A stretch of DNA of 25,508 nucleotides. Origin: Saprospiraceae bacterium. GTDB taxonomy: Bacteria; Bacteroidota; Bacteroidia; Chitinophagales; Saprospiraceae. How positions within the stretch are numbered: position 1 is the first letter of the stretch; each line of letters starts with the position of its first letter. Under the pieces are notes generated by a model. The model was not told the DNA's origin. It made no database searches and was given only the letters and a program-made list of their open reading frames with translations. Of the stretch, positions 1 through 4,841 are shown piece by piece. The stretch is from contig JAJCYJ010000201.1 in assembly GCA_029262975.1 (NCBI GenBank), positions 1-25,508 of the forward strand, given 5' to 3'. The translations under genes were made by a program, and so were the position numbers.

Positions 1-660
1 TCTGAACCCTGTGATCAAAATCAATATATAGGAGGTATCCTTGACAATACTGATCAATATCACGGCGATCATATTATATCCAATTCATCTGTTATTCCTA
101 CTGGGCTTACCGAATTCAAAGCGGATCAATCCATAATCCTACATGAATTCTTTGAAGTAAGCTTCGGTAAAGAATTTGAAGCAGAGATTGTCCCTTGCCC
201 TACTTCTAATTGGCAATATGAATATGCGTTAAGGGATCATTTAGATGAGCGAAAGATTCACGCTTTAAAGCGTGATCAATGTCCTGGGGACATTGAAATG
301 AGTGAACCACAAAGTGGGTGGGTATGCAGGGTGGTGTTTGCAGACATTGATAGTAGCGGATTAATTGATCCCAACACAGAAATACTGTATGAAGGAAATT
401 ACTATCCATTTGGTGAACGAGTATGTTCGAGACATGTGATGTCTCGTGTGCTAGTGAAACGTAACTTTCGCCCCGCAGGTACGAGGAGCGGATGTGAAGT
501 AAAAACGCTTTGTAAAAAGCGCTTTTGCGGTCTGGAAATGGAAGGCCCCTGGCAAGAAAGAAAAAAGCAGGATTACAATTATCGGTATAATGATGAGCGA
601 ATGATTCACGCGATAGAGCGTGATCAATGTCTGGGGGACAGTGAGTGGAGTGAACCGTGA
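1..660 (+). CDS. RHS-repeat protein core, 5'-partial, interrupted by palindromic inserts
   Basis: Frame 1 is open from the first base to TGA at 658-660, so the gene begins outside the window. The first part ends in a beta-rich stretch of the FKADQSIILHEFFEV type (about residues 39-53), common just before the RHS core in Bacteroidetes surface proteins. The core motifs follow: YALRDHL, VVFADIDSSG, EGNYYPFG, LEMEGPW and YNYRYN. In ordinary RHS proteins these read on as DHLGNTRV, YYPFGLEM and YNGKEL. Here each junction carries an extra block of about 25-39 residues rich in Cys, Arg and Lys (see the repeats at 244, 412 and 592). The first two blocks keep the frame; the third brings a stop and a frame change. 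The rest of the core (DFGLGWINYGARFYDP) continues in frame 3 at 657-1505, so 1-1505 was probably one gene. It is either disrupted now or translated in two pieces. RHS cores form a shell that encloses a C-terminal toxin. Confidence 0.75.
   Translation, partial: SEPCDQNQYIGGILDNTDQYHGDHIISNSSVIPTGLTEFKADQSIILHEFFEVSFGKEFEAEIVPCPTSNWQYEYALRDHLDERKIHALKRDQCPGDIEMSEPQSGWVCRVVFADIDSSGLIDPNTEILYEGNYYPFGERVCSRHVMSRVLVKRNFRPAGTRSGCEVKTLCKKRFCGLEMEGPWQERKKQDYNYRYNDERMIHAIERDQCLGDSEWSEP
244..320 (+). repeat. 77-bp palindromic insert, copy 1, in-frame within the RHS core
   Basis: This block begins GATGAGCGAA and interrupts the RHS motif DHL-GNTR-V. It aligns without gaps to 592-668 with 62 of 77 identical bases by hand count. 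It holds two consecutive hairpins: a perfect 18-bp palindrome at 258-275 (TCACGCTTT/AAAGCGTGA), and an 8-bp stem with a 3-nt loop at 277-295 (CAATGTCC-TGG-GGACATTG). The following bases GGTATGCAGG look like a shortened copy of the native Gly-Asn-Thr-Arg codons, so the net gain is about 25 codons and the frame is kept. The exact ends are uncertain by several bases. Confidence 0.7.
412..528 (+). repeat. 117-bp palindromic insert, in-frame within the RHS core
   Basis: This block splits the RHS motif YYPFG-LEMEGPW. It starts GGTGAACGA, close to GATGAGCGA of the other two inserts (7 of 9), and is followed directly by the native GGT CTG GAA. It holds an 8-bp stem with a 3-nt loop at 428-446 (CGAGACAT-GTG-ATGTCTCG), a 6-bp stem at 506-521 (CGCTTT/AAAGCG), and the overlapping perfect palindrome AAAAGCGCTTTT at 515-526. 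At 39 codons it keeps the frame and adds a Cys/Arg/Lys-rich segment unlike the core. GGT at both ends could be a 3-bp target duplication, which is only inferred. Confidence 0.65.
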
Positions 661-668
661 ATCGGGTG
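592..668 (+). repeat. 77-bp palindromic insert, copy 2, disrupting the RHS frame
   Basis: Homologous to 244-320 along its whole length. It interrupts the RHS motif YRYN-GKEL and is followed by native-looking GGTAAG CTACACCCG. The two hairpins remain as imperfect stems (TCACGC/GCGTGA; TGTC/GACA). Being 77 bp with less flanking loss than copy 1, it shifts the reading frame. A CAA-to-TGA type difference relative to copy 1 also places a stop codon at 658-660 in the upstream frame. Confidence 0.7.
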
Positions 669-1505
669 GGTAAGCTACACCCGGATTTTGGATTAGGATG
701 GATAAATTATGGGGCACGGTTTTATGATCCGGCCATTGGACGGTTTATAGGCGTAGATCCTATTAGTGATCAGTTCCCGCATGTGAGTACTTATAATTAT
801 GCGGAGAATGAACCTGTAGGTAGTATTGATTTATGGGGGCTTCAAAAGGTAAATGTTAATGATATCAGAAATGCGCAGGGTCAAATAACAAGTAGGAACG
901 TTACTGTTTCAGTGAATATGAAAGTGCTGAATCAATCATCGAAGGATAATTTCATGTTCAGATCTTCAATGGGTAAAGCTGAGGCTGGTGCATCTAGATC
1001 GTTTAAAACATCTTTCTTATCAAGAGTTTTAGATTCTCCTGAAAAAGGACTTACAGATAATAAGGTTCGAGTAAATGTGAATTTTGATCTAAATATTCAA
1101 GAATTGAATAGTTTAGATAAAGTATCAGATTCTGATTTCGTTGGTGTCGTTGTTGATGGTGTTAAGCAATCTGGAGGGAGCGATGGTACAATTGGAAGAG
1201 GTGAGTTTGAAAGTAACTTGTCGATATTTGATGCAAGTTCATTAAGTGGATCAAGTGGTGCTGAATTGATTTTACATGAATTAGGTCATAATTTAGCATT
1301 AGAATTTAGTGGTAGTGACCCTAAGCACACTTCTGACGGTTCTGGTTTAATGGGGGCTAATATGAATGGTAGTAAGAGTGTCTCAAAATCAGCACTGTTT
1401 AATTTGTATAAGTTGGCGATTTCAGTTACCGGTGCAAATTCTGAAAAGACACATAATAATTCTGTTGATAGGATAAATAAATTTGTAAAGGACAACTCTA
1501 ATTGA
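657..1505 (+). CDS. RHS core end with zincin-like metallopeptidase toxin tip
   Basis: Residues 9-60 are the last part of an RHS core (DFGLGWINYGARFYDPAIGR, then GVDPIS and a YNYAENEPV segment), the usual hinge before a variable toxin domain. Residues 61-282 form that variable domain. It carries HELGH at 207-211, a further His at 224 (DPKH) and GLMGANM at 230-236, which fits a zinc-dependent metallopeptidase with a HExxH helix, a third ligand and a Met-turn (inferred fold). The only start is GTG at 657, overlapping the upstream stop as GTGA, so this piece is either reached by translational coupling or is a remnant of the gene at 1-660. There is no signal peptide. The next gene starts within 10 bases of its stop and is the immunity candidate. 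The substrate cannot be told from sequence. Confidence 0.7.
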   Translation: MNRVGKLHPDFGLGWINYGARFYDPAIGRFIGVDPISDQFPHVSTYNYAENEPVGSIDLWGLQKVNVNDIRNAQGQITSRNVTVSVNMKVLNQSSKDNFMFRSSMGKAEAGASRSFKTSFLSRVLDSPEKGLTDNKVRVNVNFDLNIQELNSLDKVSDSDFVGVVVDGVKQSGGSDGTIGRGEFESNLSIFDASSLSGSSGAELILHELGHNLALEFSGSDPKHTSDGSGLMGANMNGSKSVSKSALFNLYKLAISVTGANSEKTHNNSVDRINKFVKDNSN

Positions 1506-1510
1506 TTATA

Positions 1511-1864
1511 GTGAGATTACAGAATGTTTTAATAATTCTCTGCTTTGTTACTATTTGGGTTTTTACGAGCTGCAAGCGCGGAGGGAGCGTAGAAGAGTCT
1601 TATCAAAGAGGAAAAGAGTTGTTCATTGAATATGATTGTGGAGCTTGCCATAGTAAGCAAAGCAGCGATGAAGTATTATTTGAAAATTATATAAATAGTA
1701 TCGGAGAATTAGACCAATTAGGTCAAGTCGAATCCCTCAAAATTATTTTGAAAAATAATGATCATAAACTTAAAGGGGTTTATTCTGAAAAACTGTCTGA
1801 TCAAGATTTAGAAGACCTACTAGAGTTTATATCAACAGTTCGAGAGAAGGTTGTTGTCGATTAA
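1511..1864 (+). CDS. Cytochrome c-like lipoprotein in the immunity position
   Basis: A short hydrophobic leader (LQNVLIILCFVTIWVFTSC) ends in a Cys that can serve as a lipobox, followed by KRGG, predicting a lipoprotein exported by Sec. The mature part has one CGACH motif (CxxCH, covalent heme c attachment) in the context YDCGACHSKQ, and a C-terminal helix LSDQDLEDLLEFISTV typical of small class I cytochromes. The usual Met ligand motif is not obvious; the remaining His (NDHKLKG) or no sixth ligand is possible. GTG at 1511 gives the best leader; TTG at 1502, overlapping the upstream stop, is the alternative. Its place directly after a toxin tip is that of an immunity gene, but a c-type cytochrome is an odd immunity protein. 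It may be a protein that mimics or protects the toxin's target, or an unrelated cargo gene. Confidence 0.65.
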   Translation: MRLQNVLIILCFVTIWVFTSCKRGGSVEESYQRGKELFIEYDCGACHSKQSSDEVLFENYINSIGELDQLGQVESLKIILKNNDHKLKGVYSEKLSDQDLEDLLEFISTVREKVVVD

Positions 1865-1894
1865 AATAGCCATTGCTAGGGAACTTACGTTTCG

Positions 1895-1911
1895 CGCTTG
1901 AATATCAAGCG
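1895..1911. repeat. Perfect 7-bp hairpin with 3-nt loop
   Basis: CGCTTGA-ATA-TCAAGCG. It partly overlaps the motif at 1883-1899, which is nearly repeated at 23441-23457. There is no T-tract, so it is not a canonical intrinsic terminator for the lipoprotein gene ending at 1864. Confidence 0.6.
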
Positions 1912-1936
1912 TACGCCTTTTGCGTTTTATAATCTC

Positions 1937-2004
1937 CCGCTGTCCAAACTTAACGCTGTAATAAGTTTCCCCGCTATCCAAAGTATACGCTGTAAGAGGT
2001 TTAC
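1937..2004. repeat. Two abutting 34-bp tandem repeats
   Basis: Unit A (1937-1970) and unit B (1971-2004) align gaplessly with 27 of 34 identical bases; both share CCGCT, TCCAAA and ACGCTGTAA. Unit A can fold with AAACTTA/TAAGTTT arms. Unit B runs into the 1996-2010 hairpin. Confidence 0.65.
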
Positions 2005-2146
2005 AACCTCGCGCAGATATCAAGACGCATAAGCTTTTTGCGCTTGAAGGTCAGGAATCAGCGCATCCATAGTACGAAGAGATCGATAATCGTTAATTTT
2101 AGAGTTCCAGCAAAAGAGTTGGAAAAGGATGAAAAAACGATCCCAC

Positions 2147-2177
2147 ATGGTAAAGGTCTAAATGACCTTTAAACCAT
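2147..2177. repeat. Long hairpin upstream of the second RHS tip
   Basis: An 8-bp perfect stem (TAAAGGTC/GACCTTTA, loop TAAAT) is extended outward by ATGG/CCAT with a 2-base bulge, 12 pairs in all. There is no T-tract after it. It lies about 70 bp before the RHS tip frame at 2244. Confidence 0.6.
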
Positions 2178-2243
2178 TGAACCGGAACGGATGGAAGGCT
2201 TCAACAGCTTTTGAAAGGTTGTGTTTTTAGTGTCGAAAGGTAG

Positions 2244-3056
2244 TTGGATTATGGCGCGAGGTTTTATGATCCAGCAATAGGGAGATTTACAGGGGTGGAT
2301 CCACTGGCAAGTAATTTTGCTTCACTCAATCCTTATAATTATACATTGAATAATCCTATTAATTTAATTGACCCTTCTGGGATGGCTGCTGAAGATCCTA
2401 TTTTGTTAATATGGGCGACCGGTGAAGGCGATCAAGGACATACATCATTTGCTGTTGAAAATTATAGTTTGAACGATGATGGAGAGTTTGTCTCTAGTGG
2501 TACTTATTCTATATTTGAAGTTGCTGCTACGGAAGAATTTACAACTGAGCAATTTGCGAGAGATCCTGGGATGTCTATCGGCGGATCTATATCACGAATC
2601 CCGGGAGATTTTTCAAAAGATGATGTTTTGAATTTTACACGTAATGGCAAAGTTGCTGATGCCGCCATTGAATTTAGTTCAACACCAGAGGAAGATTATA
2701 ATGCAGGCCAAATTCTGAATAATGATAGAGGAAGTGTTAACTATAGTCTTTCAGAAGCAACATCAAATTCTGATAGCGGGAATTGCACTTATAGTTGTGC
2801 GAGTTTTGCCGCGAAATATGGAAGTGCTTTATATCCATCAATGTCTTTAGATAAAAGTACTGAAAGGATTACCCATGGAGGAATTAAAGCATTGGGAATT
2901 CCTCCAGTAGACATGAATGCTTTTACGCCAAGAAGCTTATATCAAGGTGCTAAGGGTCAAGGCACGTTGCTTAGAAATAATGCTAAACGATTTTCTCTGC
3001 CATTTATCAATACCTATTCTGGTACGCGATACAGAGACACAGCTCCGAAACAATGA
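2244..3056 (+). CDS. Orphan RHS tip with permuted papain-like (NlpC/LRAT-type) domain
   Basis: Residues 2-46 are the RHS core terminus (YGARFYDPAIGRFTGVDP, YNYTLNNPINLIDPSGM). The variable domain follows. It has GHTSFAVENY with His66 near its start and NCTYSCASF with Cys181 and Cys185 near its middle. His before Cys matches the circularly permuted papain-fold families (YaeF/LRAT-like); this assignment is inferred from motif order and spacing, not from a profile search. No RHS head precedes it: the only start is TTG at 2244, inside the core motif, and the upstream 380 bp are non-coding. It is therefore an orphan tip, silent unless recombined onto an expressed RHS head, or a decayed gene. It overlaps the next gene by ATGA at 3053-3056, the tight coupling expected of a toxin-immunity pair. 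Confidence 0.7.
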   Translation: MDYGARFYDPAIGRFTGVDPLASNFASLNPYNYTLNNPINLIDPSGMAAEDPILLIWATGEGDQGHTSFAVENYSLNDDGEFVSSGTYSIFEVAATEEFTTEQFARDPGMSIGGSISRIPGDFSKDDVLNFTRNGKVADAAIEFSSTPEEDYNAGQILNNDRGSVNYSLSEATSNSDSGNCTYSCASFAAKYGSALYPSMSLDKSTERITHGGIKALGIPPVDMNAFTPRSLYQGAKGQGTLLRNNAKRFSLPFINTYSGTRYRDTAPKQ

Positions 3057-3412
3057 GAACAATAAAATTAAATAACATAATTCTATTTGCATTCTTACTA
3101 TTGGGTTGTGCCCAGAATAATGATAAAGCAGTTGATATACTCGTAGGTGAATGGTATATACCTAAGACTGATTCTCGAGTTTTAATAGACAATAAATTTA
3201 TTCAACTTTTTGAGAGAGATTCATCATCATATGAGTATTCATTCGATATGCGAAATTCATTGATTCTAATTAGTATTCCTGAAAGCGATAAGGCCTATTT
3301 ACATGACCTTGAATTAAGTATCCTTTCGATGAGTATTAATCGTGATACCATAATTTTTAGAGACAGTTATATAAATGCGCAGCACATGGCATATAAACTT
3401 GTTTCAAAATAA
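3053..3412 (+). CDS. Lipoprotein, candidate immunity protein for the 2244 tip
   Basis: Starts ATG in a 4-base ATGA overlap with the upstream tip. The leader IKLNNIILFAFLLLGC has a clear lipobox (LLGC, Cys near residue 19), so the mature protein of about 100 residues should be anchored in an envelope membrane. It contains GEWYIPKTDSRVLIDNKFIQ followed by alternating beta-strand-like segments, resembling small lipocalin-like or immunity-type folds, but I recognise no named family. The assignment as immunity protein rests on position, overlap and size. A periplasmic location implies that the partner toxin acts, or would be met, in the periplasm. Confidence 0.7.
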   Translation: MRTIKLNNIILFAFLLLGCAQNNDKAVDILVGEWYIPKTDSRVLIDNKFIQLFERDSSSYEYSFDMRNSLILISIPESDKAYLHDLELSILSMSINRDTIIFRDSYINAQHMAYKLVSK

Positions 3413-3440
3413 AAATAGGGCAATTAATTGGTTGAGTCGA

Positions 3441-3469
3441 TAACTTAAGCTATTAGCTTTTCGAAGTTA
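3441..3469. repeat. Nested palindrome after the second cassette
   Basis: Outer arms TAACTT/AAGTTA enclose an inner perfect 13-nt dyad AAGCTATTAGCTT, with a 4-base bulge TTCG on one side. No T-tract of terminator type follows. It lies 28 bp after the lipoprotein stop. Confidence 0.55.
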
Positions 3470-3709
3470 TGAAACTTTATCTAAGCACTGAGGGCACATG
3501 ATGAAGTCAGAATTGATGCCATATCTTAAAGCAAAAGAGCTGGAGTCAATTTTTCTAAAAGCAGGAATATCCGAGGCTTTCATACCACAGAGATATAAAT
3601 GAGGTTCATCATGGTTTACACTATCATGATGTAAGTGATACATGCCTTTGTCAGTGTCAGAATCTTCGAAGTTGGAGCTTATCTTTTTCAAGAAATTGTT
3701 ACGCTCCAA
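3467..3709 (-). CDS. Possible small Cys-rich protein of unknown function
   Basis: An 80-residue frame with His-rich HLHHDSVNHDEPHLY and cysteines in LYLCG and MCPQC near the end, which could bind a metal. I recognise no family. Against it being real: the only start is TTG, there is no clear ribosome binding site, it runs antisense between two toxin cassettes, and it overlaps the frame at 3635-3940. The composition is more protein-like than the shadow frames nearby, so it is kept at low confidence. Confidence 0.25.
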   Translation of the reverse strand: MERNNFLKKISSNFEDSDTDKGMYHLHHDSVNHDEPHLYLCGMKASDIPAFRKIDSSSFALRYGINSDFIMCPQCLDKVS

Positions 3710-3940
3710 GCTGGAATACCGCTTAGTTCAAATGTCTCAACCAACGAATTTCGTAAGAAGTACGATTCCGCACATAATAATTTGATATTTAATGGTTTTA
3801 CTGACCATGATTATATTTCTGCGAACGTATTTTGTAAGGTGAGCAGTAATAATGCGACAGGTTTATATAATAAGACAAAAACACAATTTTCTTTATTCCC
3901 TAAACCTCCAATTGCAAGATTTCTTCCGGCATTTAAATAG
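3635..3940 (+). pseudogene. Headless toxin-tip remnant
   Basis: The second half of this frame (from about residue 38, EFRKKYDSAHNNLIF through the end SLFPKPPIARFLPAFK) looks like a genuine protein C-terminus. It ends 8 bp before a lipoprotein gene, repeating the tip-then-lipoprotein layout of the two cassettes upstream. There is no RHS core motif before it, the only start is GTG at 3635 in an implausible context, and the first 25 residues lie antisense to another possible frame. I read it as the truncated C-terminus of a lost RHS tip. The toxin class is not recognisable. Confidence 0.45.
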
Positions 3941-3948
3941 GAAAAACA

Positions 3949-4389
3949 ATGAGAATTTTAGTATCAATTACATTATGTTTAAGTATTTCTATAGGAAGTT
4001 GTCAACATCCGAAGAACCATAACTTAGAAAGCCAAGAAATATATTTGTCTTCTCCTTCACCTTATTCTATTAAAGGTTTTGAAAATTTCTGGATACTTCC
4101 AGACTCATTAAGCAGTAATAAATCTGCTGGAAATGCAGTAATCGATTTGTTCCTCGATAATAATGGCGAAATAAAAGGAACGAATCTAAAGTTTTTAAAA
4201 ATTGATTCCTTAAGGCATTTTGAATATTCTGATCAACCTAAAGAACAAGACGATTATCCAGATGCATTAAGGAAATATATTCCTTTTCTAATTGACAACC
4301 TAAAGAGTGTCATTATAGTTCGAAATCATGATATAGAATTAATGCCTAACACAAAATATCTGATATCACTCCCTATAGAACTAAACTAA
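3949..4389 (+). CDS. Lipoprotein, candidate immunity protein of the third cassette
   Basis: ATG start, then the leader RILVSITLCLSISIGSC with Cys19 as probable lipid-modified residue (ISIGSC is a slightly weak lipobox), giving a mature domain of about 127 residues. Features seen: an NFWILPDSL segment, AVIDLFLDNNGEIKGTNLKF reminiscent of TonB-C-like or energy-transducer-like strands, and a conserved-looking end NTKYLISLPIELN. No family is recognised with confidence. It follows the tip remnant by 8 bp, the same arrangement as 3053-3412. Immunity function is inferred from context only; with the toxin partner decayed, it could now be an orphan immunity gene protecting against siblings. Confidence 0.65.
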   Translation: MRILVSITLCLSISIGSCQHPKNHNLESQEIYLSSPSPYSIKGFENFWILPDSLSSNKSAGNAVIDLFLDNNGEIKGTNLKFLKIDSLRHFEYSDQPKEQDDYPDALRKYIPFLIDNLKSVIIVRNHDIELMPNTKYLISLPIELN

Positions 4390-4841
4390 TACTAATCAAG
4401 CCTCCAACTTTCTCGATGTCCAAAGTCTCCCAGATTCAATCAACCCGCCTTCCCCTCCCCCACCAGATCCACAAGATCATCATCACCACCCATCACAATG
4501 CGATAGCTAATAATAATGACCGCTCCACTTATTGAGGATCCGGGCCGGCCCACTTCTATACCAGCCTGCTGCACACTGTCCTCCGCTCCGCTACAGCCAG
4601 AGAGCAGCAGATACCTCATTTTTCGCCAAAGGCGCCTGTCTGTCGTCGCTCCATTTCATTCTACTCCTCGATGTCTGTGGGTTATATGGAGCGGCTACTT
4701 TTCCAGCCAACCAATCTTTAAAATACTGATTATGGATTTTGACATTTTTCTATTTAGAATGTAGGTCTAATGATTTATTAGAGGAAAATATTTTAATCTT
4801 CGCACCCTACTTGATTTACCAGGTTAAAAGGTTCACTATTA
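4390..4841. other. 452-bp gap with a C-rich, strand-biased patch
   Basis: Positions 4400-4690 are markedly richer in C than the surroundings on the plus strand, with runs such as CCCCTCCCCCACC and the 10-bp palindrome GGGCCGGCCC near 4541-4550. Several overlapping frames are open on both strands through it, which is typical of GC-rich tracts, and none is convincing except the small minus-strand frame listed separately. From 4700 to 4841 it turns AT-rich and should hold the promoter of the transporter gene, but no clear TAnnTTTG box was found. Confidence 0.5.
4440..4619 (-). CDS. Possible 59-residue small ORF in the C-rich patch
   Basis: ATG start, stop at 4440-4442. It begins MRYLLLSGCSGAED, which resembles a very short lipoprotein leader, and ends in an acidic stretch GGDDDLVDLVGEGKAG. 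The middle (GAVIIISYRIV) could be a membrane strand or beta-strand. It sits in a base composition unlike its neighbours. No family is recognised and frames on the opposite strand are also open, so it may well be chance. Confidence 0.2.
   Translation of the reverse strand: MRYLLLSGCSGAEDSVQQAGIEVGRPGSSISGAVIIISYRIVMGGDDDLVDLVGEGKAG

Larger units (their letters stand above)
1865..2243. other. 379-bp palindrome-rich intercassette region without a supported gene
   Basis: No convincing coding frame is present; a minus-strand frame across 1832-2023 is open but has no homology I recognise and is built mostly from repeats. The stretch holds hairpins at 1895-1911 (CGCTTGA-ATA-TCAAGCG), 1946-1968 (AAACTTA/TAAGTTT), 1996-2010 (GAGGTT-TAC-AACCTC) and 2147-2177, plus a 34-bp tandem repeat at 1937-2004. 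Density of dyads is far above that of the other gaps in the window. It separates the first lipoprotein from the second RHS tip and may be the decayed start of that tip's core. Confidence 0.7.

Noticed and set aside
1895..1911. Intrinsic terminator after the cytochrome-like gene
   Set aside because: A good stem, but no T-tract follows on either strand; it fits the short-loop hairpins seen elsewhere better.
1937..2004. Possible CRISPR array
   Set aside because: There are only two abutting imperfect units with no spacer between them and no cas genes.
1832..2023. Minus-strand ORF across the repeat region
   Set aside because: It consists largely of the tandem repeat and hairpins and runs into the lipoprotein gene antisense; no domain is recognisable.
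4516..4764. Plus-strand ORFs in the C-rich patch
   Set aside because: Two overlapping frames are open at once because of base composition; no motif, no plausible leader.
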